Positions 1 to 5,168 of a DNA stretch of 35,534 nucleotides are shown here, in pieces (within the stretch, counting starts at the first letter, position 1; each line of letters begins with the position of its first letter). The position numbers were made by a program, and so were the translations under genes. The stretch lies in the IMG/VR virus record IMGVR_UViG_3300032898_000012, positions 1-35,534 of that record; one strand, 5' to 3'. Source of the DNA: a virus. The notes under the pieces are model-generated. The model was not told where the DNA came from and searched no databases. It worked only from the letters and a program-made list of their open reading frames with translations.

Positions 1-66
1 GGGGCGGGCCCTGATATGCCCCTTTCCTGCTGGACTTTTTTCGTCCTCTTTTGTCCGGTTTCGGGG
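1..66. other. Non-genic left end
   Basis: Sixty-six bases precede the stop codon of the HNH gene. The stretch opens with a G/C-rich run containing GGGCCC and a short inverted repeat (GGGGC at 1-5, GCCCC at 18-22), then a pyrimidine-rich stretch with a T6 run. No coding potential is seen. If the window is a whole linear phage genome, this plus the right-end 80 bases would form the joint at which terminase cuts. That is inference from the gene layout; the sequence alone does not show where the cut is. Confidence 0.4.
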
Positions 67-354
67 TTACCAGGTGGTGCGGGGTGTGGGCGGCGGGTCG
101 GCGGCTGCTCTGCGGAAGCCTTTGCCTTGCTGTGCGGTTTTGCGTCGGTGGCATGGGGTGCAGGTGGCTTGCAGGTGCTGGTGGGTGGGGTCGGCGGCGA
201 TGCCGAGGGTGTGGTCTACCTGGGTGGCGGCTCCGGTGCACCCGTCGAGGCGCAGTTCGCAGCGCCAGTGTGCCCGCTGGAGCGCGGCCAGCCGGGCGCG
301 CCGCCAGGCTGCGGTGTGCCAGCCTGGTCGGTCGTCGCTCTCCTGCCAGGGCAT
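67..354 (-). CDS. HNH endonuclease
   Basis: A 95-residue HNH nuclease. It has the compact phage architecture: a first cysteine pair (WRCELRLDGC), the catalytic VDH motif near residue 48, and the HLQATCTPCHRRKT segment, which holds the last histidine and the second Cys-x2-Cys pair of the structural zinc. Small HNH proteins of this type typically sit beside terminase genes in phages and assist packaging-site cleavage. Here the gene is the last of the leftward operon and ends 66 bases from the left end. If the ends join, it lies next to the large terminase, consistent with that role. The ATG has no obvious Shine-Dalgarno sequence. Molecular function is confident; the packaging role is inferred from position. 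Confidence 0.85.
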   Translation of the reverse strand: MPWQESDDRPGWHTAAWRRARLAALQRAHWRCELRLDGCTGAATQVDHTLGIAADPTHQHLQATCTPCHRRKTAQQGKGFRRAAADPPPTPRTTW

Positions 355-372
355 GGTCGTCGCGTGGGTGGG

Positions 373-753
373 TCAGGCAGCCGGGGTGCTGGTGCTGCTC
401 GCGTCCGCCGGGGTGCTGGTGGCGGTCTGGTCGGGGGTGCTGGTCGTGGTCGCGTCGGTGGGGGTGCTATCGGCCGGGGTGGTGCTGCTCGCGTCGCTCG
501 TCGGCGCGCTGGCGTCGGTGGCGGCGGTGAGCTTGGCGTACTCGTCGGCGGCGTCGGTGATCAGCTGGGCGATGGACTGCTCGACGTGTGCCGGCAGGAC
601 GGCGGTCTCCAGGGCCTGCACGATCGGTGAGGCGGCGTACTTCTCGGCGGTGGCGATGAGGGTCGGGAGGTGCTTCTCGACGTCCTCGATCCAGCCGCGC
701 ACATTGCCGACGGCGTCGTGGAGGTGGCTGCCGATGTCGGTGAGGATGCTCAT
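373..753 (-). CDS. Unknown protein with Ser/Thr/Pro/Ala-rich tail
   Basis: A 126-residue protein not assigned to a family. Residues 1-75 are predicted mainly helical and amphipathic, with no clear membrane segment or signal peptide. Residues 76-126 are a low-complexity tail of Thr, Ser, Ala, Pro and Asp in which STP/TPADS-type words recur, probably disordered. The start ATG overlaps the stop of the preceding small gene (ATGA), so translation is probably coupled. It lies between a 42-residue peptide gene and the HNH gene at the end of the leftward operon. Similar short-helix-plus-tail proteins are common unknowns in actinophages; no function is proposed. Confidence 0.7.
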   Translation of the reverse strand: MSILTDIGSHLHDAVGNVRGWIEDVEKHLPTLIATAEKYAASPIVQALETAVLPAHVEQSIAQLITDAADEYAKLTAATDASAPTSDASSTTPADSTPTDATTTSTPDQTATSTPADASSTSTPAA

Positions 754-878
754 GGTGTGTCCTTCGGCTTGTGTGTGGTGGTGCCATGGTAGGCGTCTGG
801 TCGGGGGTGCGGCGGTTGACGGGCTGCGGTGATCGCGTGGTCAGGTGCGGGGTGGGTAGTGCTGGTGGTGGTGGTCAT
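750..878 (-). CDS. Small unknown protein (42 aa)
   Basis: This 42-residue ORF is supported by its boundaries: its ATG overlaps the stop of the upstream gene (ATGA at 878-875) and its stop overlaps the ATG of the downstream gene in the same way. Such double coupling is the pattern throughout this operon. The product starts with a Thr-rich stretch and is rich in His, Pro and Thr; no domain is visible. A longer in-frame reading from 959 exists but would overlap the upstream gene by 85 bases and is unlikely. Confidence 0.5.
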   Translation of the reverse strand: MTTTTSTTHPAPDHAITAARQPPHPRPDAYHGTTTHKPKDTP

Positions 879-1291
879 CGGTGGGCCTTTCCGGGCTTGA
901 CGTAGGCGCCGTGGTTGCGCATGCATTCCAGGCAGTAGTGGTTGCCGTCCTTGTGGCACGAGCAGGTGCAGCTGTCTCTCATCGCTGGCCGCCGTGGCGG
1001 TGCCGGTTGTGCTGGCCGCTGGTGAGGTTGGCGTAGGACGGCCGCGTACTGCTCGGCCATCCGGGCGCGAACGCGGTACCAGCGCACCAGGCGCCAGGTG
1101 CCCCAGCCGTCGATCAGGAGGCAGTGGGCGCCGACGACGATGCTGGTGACGCGCGCGGCCTTGGTGCCGCAGTAGTAGATCTCGGCGGGCAGCGCGAGGT
1201 CGGCCGCGACGATGACGGCGATGAGCGTGGCCAGCCGGCGTCGTAGCAGCCGCAGATAGCCGGCGTGGTCGAGGGTGCGCGGGCTGTTCAC
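875..1291 (-). CDS. Membrane protein with C-terminal Cys/His cluster
   Basis: A 138-residue protein. Two hydrophobic segments, roughly residues 20-38 and 48-64, probably form a membrane hairpin. A basic stretch follows. Residues 105-130 carry a cysteine-rich knot (CTCSCHKDGNHYCLEC) that could bind zinc with the next histidine. GTG is the start, overlapping the previous stop (GTGA). I do not recognise the family. A membrane hairpin linked to a putative zinc knot could recruit a partner to the membrane, but this is speculation. It sits among early genes, not in the lysis cassette, so a holin role is unlikely. Confidence 0.65.
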   Translation of the reverse strand: MNSPRTLDHAGYLRLLRRRLATLIAVIVAADLALPAEIYYCGTKAARVTSIVVGAHCLLIDGWGTWRLVRWYRVRARMAEQYAAVLRQPHQRPAQPAPPRRPAMRDSCTCSCHKDGNHYCLECMRNHGAYVKPGKAHR

Positions 1292-1473
1292 GGCTGCTCC
1301 GGGGTGGGTGTGAGGTGCTCGGCGACGGCGGCGACTTGGTCGGCGTAGTGGCGCAGCAGCCCGGCGGTGGCCAGGTCGTCGTGGCCGTCGGCGGTGGCGC
1401 GCATGCGTTCGGCGAGCCGGCGTAGCTTGCGGGCGGCTTCGCGGCGTCGGCGTCGGGATGGGGTGTCGCTCAT
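1288..1473 (-). CDS. Small basic helical protein
   Basis: A 61-residue protein. Residues 6-26 are very rich in arginine and predicted helical; the remainder continues as an Ala/Leu-rich helix. It has no recognised domain. Its ATG overlaps the stop of the HTH-like gene upstream (ATGA at 1473-1470) and its stop overlaps the GTG of the membrane protein downstream, which supports it as a real coupled cistron. The basic helix could bind nucleic acid, but nothing specific shows this. Confidence 0.65.
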   Translation of the reverse strand: MSDTPSRRRRREAARKLRRLAERMRATADGHDDLATAGLLRHYADQVAAVAEHLTPTPEQP

Positions 1474-1919
1474 GCCGCGTGGTGCGCCTTGAACGCGTTC
1501 TGGGCGCTCCAGGCGCGTTGGGCTGCGCGGGCGGCGGCCAGGTCGGCTGCGGCGCGGGTGACGGCGTCGGCCAGCTGCTGCTCGCGCTGCTCGCGCTCGA
1601 CTAGAAACCGCAGTTCGTCGATCTGGACGCGGATGCGGGTGGCCAGCGTGCGGGTGCGCTGTCGGGTGCTGGCGGTGCCGGCGGTGAGCAGCGCGGCGAT
1701 GTCCAGCTGGCCGTCCTCGTCGCAGTCCGCCTCGATGTCCACGGCCGCGCGGGCGGCGATGCGTTGGCGGGTGGTGAGGATGGTGGCCGCCGCGATCTGG
1801 GTGGGGGTTAGGCCGGTGGCGTCGGTGACTTCCTCGACGCTGTGGCCGGCGGCGCGCAGCTGCACGGCCTCACGCTCGGGGTCGGTCAGGGGCCGGACGG
1901 GGATGGTGGTGGTGCTCAT
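1470..1919 (-). CDS. HTH-like protein with C-terminal coiled coil
   Basis: A 149-residue protein. Near the N-terminus (about residues 10-48) the stretch LTDPEREAVQLRAAGHSVEE followed by VTDATGLTPTQIAA resembles the sigma-70 region 4 or LuxR-type helix-turn-helix, suggesting DNA binding. The C-terminal half is Arg/Glu/Ala-rich with heptad-like spacing, probably a coiled coil for dimerisation. The ATG at 1919 was chosen because it overlaps the stop of the WhiB-like gene (ATGA); a longer reading from 2222 would overlap that gene. The operon position next to the WhiB-like gene suggests a regulatory pair. The target is unknown. Confidence 0.65.
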   Translation of the reverse strand: MSTTTIPVRPLTDPEREAVQLRAAGHSVEEVTDATGLTPTQIAAATILTTRQRIAARAAVDIEADCDEDGQLDIAALLTAGTASTRQRTRTLATRIRVQIDELRFLVEREQREQQLADAVTRAAADLAAARAAQRAWSAQNAFKAHHAA

Positions 1920-2239
1920 GCGCTCCTCCGCTCGGGTGGGCGGCTCAGGTGCAGGTAGCTGTGCGGGGAGAGGTCGTCGAGCTTGATGCCGTACTCGCGG
2001 CGCAGCCGGGTGCGCTCTTCGGCGGTGGTGCCGGCCCAGCAGCCGTGGCGCTCGTGGTCGAGCGCCCAGGCCAGGCATGCTCCGGCGACAGGGCAGCGTT
2101 CGCAGGCGGCGCGCGCAGCCGGGGCGGCCTCGCCGGTGGTGGGGAACCACAGCTCGGTGTCCATGAGCCGGCAGGCGGCTTGGTCGCGCCAGTCGGCGGC
2201 GCGGTCGGTGCCACCGCGCCACGCGGCTCGGCTGCTCAT
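1916..2239 (-). CDS. whiB: WhiB-like iron-sulfur transcription regulator
   Basis: A 107-residue WhiB-family protein. It shows the N-terminal DWRDQAACRLMDTELWFP block, a CERCP pair and GACLAWA, which together supply the four cysteines binding a [4Fe-4S] cluster. The conserved turn reads GCWAGTT rather than the more common GVWGG, and is followed by the basic helix EERTRLRREYG. Host WhiB proteins contact region 4 of the principal sigma factor and alter promoter choice. Phage copies are known in actinophages and can antagonise host WhiB proteins. The ATG at 2239 overlaps the previous stop (ATGA); upstream in-frame sequence is a shadow of the neighbour. Family assignment is very secure; whether it activates phage genes or blocks a host regulator is not. 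Confidence 0.93.
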   Translation of the reverse strand: MSSRAAWRGGTDRAADWRDQAACRLMDTELWFPTTGEAAPAARAACERCPVAGACLAWALDHERHGCWAGTTAEERTRLRREYGIKLDDLSPHSYLHLSRPPERRSA

Positions 2240-2703
2240 GCCGGCAGGCAGCTGGTGACGTGCCGGCGGACGAGTCGACACTGGGAGCCGGCGGCGTTGG
2301 CCCGCTGAACGTGTCCGTACGCCTCGGCGTGGGACTTGTAGGTGGTTGGCGTGCCGTAGAACAGGCACGCGTGATCGACGCCCCACTGCGTCTGGGGGTG
2401 GCCGTGTTCGGCGAGCCAGTCGAGCAGCGCGCGGGCGACCTCGCTCGCGGCCTCGACGTCCAGGGGCGCGGTGTGGCCGACAGGCTCGTCGCCGACGGTC
2501 AGCCACAGGCGCGGCTGGCCGTCGTAGTACTCGGCCATGTCCGGCTGCCCGTACCGGGAATCGGGGCGCAGGCGCACGCGGTCGAGGGCGGTGCCGAGGT
2601 CGAGCAGCGTTTCGTCACTGGCCATTGGGCACCTCTGACGGTCGTGTGAGGCGCGCAGCTCAGCCAGCCGCCCGGCCAGCTGCGGGGTGGGTCGCTCAGT
2701 CAC
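2236..2703 (-). CDS. Unknown protein (155 aa)
   Basis: No family is recognised. The protein has a Leu/Arg-rich N-terminal helix, then an aromatic and acidic central region (AEYYDGQPRLWLTVGDE), a likely helix (ASEVARALLDWLAEHG) and a His/Cys-containing C-terminus. It is soluble, with no signal or membrane segment. It starts with GTG at 2703, overlapping the end of the upstream gene by 8 bases, and its stop overlaps the WhiB ATG. Composition and third-position GC match its neighbours. It is a real but unassigned early gene. Confidence 0.65.
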   Translation of the reverse strand: MTERPTPQLAGRLAELRASHDRQRCPMASDETLLDLGTALDRVRLRPDSRYGQPDMAEYYDGQPRLWLTVGDEPVGHTAPLDVEAASEVARALLDWLAEHGHPQTQWGVDHACLFYGTPTTYKSHAEAYGHVQRANAAGSQCRLVRRHVTSCLPA

Positions 2704-2968
2704 GGTCGGGTTCCTCTCGGTGGATGGCGGCGCGGGCGGCGGCGAGTCCTCGGCGGGTGGTCTCGGCCGGCGCCGGGCCGACGCGGGTACGCCAGTCGTG
2801 GCGGTCGTCGTCGGCGGCCGGCCGCCGAGTGAGGATCCAGTCCTGCTCGATGCGGCAGTACTGCTCGTGGGCCACGACCGTCGGGTCGGCGCCGTCGGGC
2901 TGGATGCGCAGCACGGCGACCAGGGCAGCCTCGACGGCGTGGCGCTGGCGCTCGTCTCGGCCGGTCAT
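2696..2968 (-). CDS. Unknown small protein (90 aa)
   Basis: A 90-residue soluble protein. It has a first helix (MTGRDERQRHAVEAALVAVL), a central segment with His-Glu-Gln-Tyr-Cys and a basic Arg-rich C-terminal half. The ATG at 2968 overlaps the upstream stop (ATGA at 2968-2965), which favours it over the ATG at 3025. No domain is recognised. The short, charged, helical make-up is typical of accessory early phage proteins; no function is proposed. Confidence 0.6.
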   Translation of the reverse strand: MTGRDERQRHAVEAALVAVLRIQPDGADPTVVAHEQYCRIEQDWILTRRPAADDDRHDWRTRVGPAPAETTRRGLAAARAAIHREEPDRD

Positions 2969-3198
2969 GGCGTGGTCCACCAGTCGCGTCCGCGCTGCCG
3001 CTTGATGGCGATGCAGGCCGGGCACCAGGGCGCCTCGTCGCTGGCGTTGTTGACGTCGGCCTGGTGGCTGGCGTCAACGCCGCACAGGGCGCGCCGGGCG
3101 GTGGCCGCGACCATGTGCGTCAGGGTGGGGATGCCGCCCTGGATGCTGCGCGGGCCGGCCTGGTGCGTCGGCTGCTGGGTGGTGGTGCTGGTGGTCAT
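2965..3198 (-). CDS. Small protein with possible zinc knot
   Basis: A 77-residue protein. The N-terminus is Thr/Gln-rich and probably flexible. The remainder contains Cys39, His44 and a WCPAC pair, enough for one zinc site of the form Cys-x4-His and Cys-x2-Cys; similar short zinc-ribbon phage proteins often lie beside replication genes. Its ATG overlaps the stop of the replication initiator by one base (TGATG), and its own stop overlaps the next ATG. It is therefore translated with the initiator. The exact role is unknown. Confidence 0.6.
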   Translation of the reverse strand: MTTSTTTQQPTHQAGPRSIQGGIPTLTHMVAATARRALCGVDASHQADVNNASDEAPWCPACIAIKRQRGRDWWTTP

Positions 3199-4100
3199 CA
3201 GGCACTCCTGGTGGCGAGCGGGTGGCAGGTCGGGCAGCGCGCGGCGCGGCCGTCAGGGGTCTCGATCAGCCGGTTCGGGCCGCACGCTCCGCAGGGCTCG
3301 GGCAGCGTGCTGGTCGGCGCGCGGGTGTACGGGCCGGTCGGCAGCCGGGAGATCAGCCAGCCGCCGACGTTGCTCAGCTGGTCCGGTGCGTCGATGGCCA
3401 TGCGGCTGGCCAGCAGCTGGGGTGGCCAGCCGACGGCCAGCAGCTCGGCCAGCACGGTGGTCACGCGCCCAGCGGCGGCACGGCCGGGCCGCAGCCGGGG
3501 CGGCAGCGCGTCGAGCACCTGCTGTGCCTGGGCGTCGGTCTTCGAGGGATCACCGACCGCCCGACCGGCCTGGGCGGCCGGCTCGACCGGCTCGTCCGGC
3601 GGCGCGGGGGGTAGGGGGGTAGGTAGTTCTTCTCTTCTCTTCTCTGGGGCCGTGACGTCACGTGACACGTCACGTGACACGTCACGTGACGTGTCACGTG
3701 ACACGTCACGTGACGTGTCACGTGACACGTCACGTGACGGCTCGTCAGGCGGCGTCGCCGTGCCGGCACCGCGCCGGCGCTGGCGCTGGCGGTCCCGGTC
3801 GGCGCGTCGGCGCGCCTCCAGGGCCTCCAGCTCGGCCTGGTCCTCAGCCCACCGCACGTCCACGTACCCGCCGTCGGCCGGCGCCCACAGCTCGTGCTCG
3901 ACCAGCGCGGCCACCTGGGAGTCCACGTCGGCCGCCCCGAAGCGGCGCAGCTGAGTGCGCGGGATCGCGCCGCCGGTCTTGGCCCGGGTGATGTAGCAGC
4001 GGGCCATCACCCACAGCCAGCCGGCACCAGGCACGTCGGCGTCCGCAGCCTGGATGGCCGGGTCGTCGTCGAGGGTGGCCGGCATCTTGAACCAGTCCAC
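3198..4100 (-). CDS. Replication initiator-like protein with internal SRD repeats
   Basis: About 300 residues. The N-terminal 90 residues (VDWFKMPATLDDDPAIQ onward) resemble the winged-helix replisome-organiser/DnaD-like domain of phage initiators. A basic helical stretch follows, then a tetrapeptide array of SRDV/SRDT units, an acidic-proline linker, a second helical domain (residues about 185-265) and a C-terminal zinc ribbon (CGAC and CPTC). The gene contains seven TCACGTGA palindromes at exact 12-bp spacing, the layout of an origin inside an initiator gene, as in lambda O. The start is GTG at 4100, preceded by AGGAG seven bases upstream and two bases after the previous stop; a GTG at 4151 has no such site. 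Initiator function is inferred from architecture and iterons; no helicase or polymerase gene accompanies it. Confidence 0.7.
   Translation of the reverse strand: MDWFKMPATLDDDPAIQAADADVPGAGWLWVMARCYITRAKTGGAIPRTQLRRFGAADVDSQVAALVEHELWAPADGGYVDVRWAEDQAELEALEARRRADRDRQRQRRRGAGTATPPDEPSRDVSRDTSRDVSRDTSRDVSRDVSRDVTAPEKRREELPTPLPPAPPDEPVEPAAQAGRAVGDPSKTDAQAQQVLDALPPRLRPGRAAAGRVTTVLAELLAVGWPPQLLASRMAIDAPDQLSNVGGWLISRLPTGPYTRAPTSTLPEPCGACGPNRLIETPDGRAARCPTCHPLATRSA
3658..3737. repeat. Seven 12-bp iterons with TCACGTGA cores; candidate replication origin
   Basis: The octamer TCACGTGA occurs seven times, beginning at 3658, 3670, 3682, 3694, 3706, 3718 and 3730, with a strict 12-bp period. The four-base linkers are CACG or CGTG. 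Each core is a perfect palindrome, so every unit is a potential dimer-binding site. The array encodes the SRDV/SRDT repeats of the initiator. Immediately to the left (about 3624-3646) is a pyrimidine tract of TTCTC words, a plausible easily unwound element. The geometry resembles phage origins embedded in their initiator gene. Function as origin is inferred. Confidence 0.6.
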
Positions 4101-4102
4101 GA

Positions 4103-4213
4103 TCAGGCTCCTGTCATAGTCAGATGGGTGAGCAGGGCGGCGCCGATCCACTCCGTGTACGCGGGAGGGATGGCCTGCCGGGCGCCCTGCGGCTCCAGTG
4201 CGGTGATGCCCAT
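4103..4213 (-). CDS. 36-aa ORF resembling the C-terminus of a phage cytosine-5 methyltransferase
   Basis: A 36-residue reading frame whose ATG overlaps the upstream stop (TGATG at 4215-4211) and whose stop lies two bases before the initiator's GTG. Its core, RQAIPPAYTEWIGAALLTHL, matches from memory the final segment of many phage and bacterial DNA cytosine methyltransferases, which end in a similar RxAIPPAYTEWIG block. No methyltransferase catalytic region (PCQ or ENV motif) is present upstream; the preceding gene is a nuclease. It may be a remnant kept because it couples translation to the initiator, or a genuine microprotein. The methyltransferase link is an inference from a short motif. 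Confidence 0.45.
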   Translation of the reverse strand: MGITALEPQGARQAIPPAYTEWIGAALLTHLTMTGA

Positions 4214-4578
4214 CACGACGCGTCCGCGTCGTGCAGCAGCGCCGCGAAGGCCGCGCCGGTCATCGTCACGTACCACTCGCCCGGGTCGGCCCGGCCGCTG
4301 CGCTTGTGCCACACGGCGCCGAGCCACGCGCCCGCGTGGTCGCGCTCCACGTCCGCCTCACGCAGCCACGCGCTGAGCGTCAGCTGGCGGCAGTCCTTGA
4401 CCTCGATTACCACGCCGGGGATGCCGGCGATGTCGCCCTCGTCCAGGCGCCCACGCCGGGCGCGGCGCTCGGCGTGGGCGAAGCCGTGGTCGCGCAGGTA
4501 GCGGGCGACGGCGGTCTCGGCGCGGGTCCCGGCGTCGCGGGCGCTACGCCGAGACCGGCGGGTAGCGCTATCGGTCAT
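4213..4578 (-). CDS. PD-(D/E)XK nuclease, Holliday junction resolvase-like
   Basis: A 121-residue nuclease of the archaeal-Hjc-like type often found in actinophages. The catalytic pattern is visible: GTRAETAVARYLRDHGF carries the first glutamate, GDIAGIPG the metal-binding aspartate, and VIEVKDCR the E-x-K pair. Members cut branched DNA such as Holliday junctions during phage recombination and before packaging. ATG at 4578 is preferred because GGAG lies six bases upstream; the in-frame ATG at 4659 has no ribosome-binding site. It is followed by the methyltransferase-like remnant and the initiator. A strong hairpin separates it from the upstream gene, so it may head its own transcriptional segment. 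Fold confidence is high; resolvase specificity is less certain. Confidence 0.75.
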   Translation of the reverse strand: MTDSATRRSRRSARDAGTRAETAVARYLRDHGFAHAERRARRGRLDEGDIAGIPGVVIEVKDCRQLTLSAWLREADVERDHAGAWLGAVWHKRSGRADPGEWYVTMTGAAFAALLHDADAS

Positions 4579-4670
4579 GGTGGGCTCCAGGGTGGTGGTG
4601 CCCGCTGCCGGCGCAGTGTGCGGACGCGCGCCGGCAGCGGGGATCTGAGGGCTCGTCATCGGGCACGCAC

Positions 4671-4694
4671 CGCCCCGTCGCTGTCGACGGGGCG
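4671..4694. terminator. Perfect 10-bp hairpin between genes
   Basis: CGCCCCGTCG and CGACGGGGCG form a perfect 10-bp stem around the four-base loop CTGT. It lies just after the stop of the gene at 4702-5109 and before the nuclease gene, in a 123-base gap. No T-run follows on either strand, so it fits the T-less hairpin terminators common in high-GC actinobacteria, or an RNA-processing site. It bounds the DUF6745 cassette on its downstream side. Confidence 0.6.
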
Positions 4695-4701
4695 GCGGTG
4701 A

Positions 4702-5109
4702 TCAGTCGGCGAGCAGCCGCCACTCGCCGGCGTACTCCCGCTGCCGGCCGATGCGGTAGGTGCCGGGCTCGATGAGCAGCGCCCCGTGCTCGGGGTGCGA
4801 GAGGAGAGCCTGCTCGCCGTCGGGGACGGTGAGGGTGCCCAGCAGGGTGCTCTCGGTGGTGCCGTCGGCCGGCGTCCAGTAGCAGTCGGCGCCGAGCAGC
4901 AGGTGGGTGTGGCCGCCGTCCTCGCCGCGCACCACCGGCACACCGGCGGCCGGCATGGGGATGGTGGCCGCGCCGGTGGTGACGCGCAGGATGCTGACGT
5001 CGCCCTGCGCGGCGGCGTGGCTGATGACCGGCACCGTCACGGTGCGGTCGAGGTGCTCCAGCAGCGCCAGGCCGTAGGTCTGTTCCGCGTCGGACAGGGT
5101 CGTGATCAC
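4702..5109 (-). CDS. Partner-type protein of DUF6745 genes, ending RQREY
   Basis: About 135 residues, soluble. The N-terminal helix is followed by a beta-rich region with QGDVSILRV, a RGEDGGHTHLL block with a His-x-His pair, and a C-terminus reading EPGTYRIGRQREYAG. From memory, this order (QGD...GE.GH.H...PPG.Y.V.RQREY) is a small family of unknown function often encoded next to DUF6745 proteins in actinobacteria and cyanobacteria, as here. GTG at 5109 is chosen because AGAGGA lies eight bases upstream; the in-frame sequence before it would run through a perfect palindrome and into the previous gene. It is bounded by hairpins on both sides. Molecular function is unknown. Confidence 0.65.
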   Translation of the reverse strand: MITTLSDAEQTYGLALLEHLDRTVTVPVISHAAAQGDVSILRVTTGAATIPMPAAGVPVVRGEDGGHTHLLLGADCYWTPADGTTESTLLGTLTVPDGEQALLSHPEHGALLIEPGTYRIGRQREYAGEWRLLAD

Positions 5110-5134
5110 TGGTGTGATCCTCTCTGTGGGGTGG

Positions 5135-5160
5135 CCTGTCCTCAGGGCCCTGAGGACAGG
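5135..5160. terminator. 26-bp perfect palindrome (arms CCTGTCCTCAGGG)
   Basis: The 13-base arm CCTGTCCTCAGGG is followed directly by its exact reverse complement, giving a 26-bp uninterrupted palindrome. As RNA it would fold into an 11-bp stem with a GGCC loop. It lies between the DUF6745-like gene and the ribosome-binding site of the partner gene. It may be a terminator or attenuator that lowers partner-gene expression, or a dimer-binding operator. No T-run follows. Confidence 0.6.
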
Positions 5161-5168
5161 GGTCTGAT

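Noticed and set aside
2346-3622. Large plus-strand frames across the early operon (2346-3005 and 2687-3622)
   Set aside because: They run opposite a chain of minus-strand genes joined by overlapping start and stop codons and show no domains.
3658-3737. A CRISPR-like array at the regular repeats
   Set aside because: Units are 12 bp with 4-bp linkers, so there are no spacers of CRISPR length and no cas genes; the repeats are in frame in a gene.
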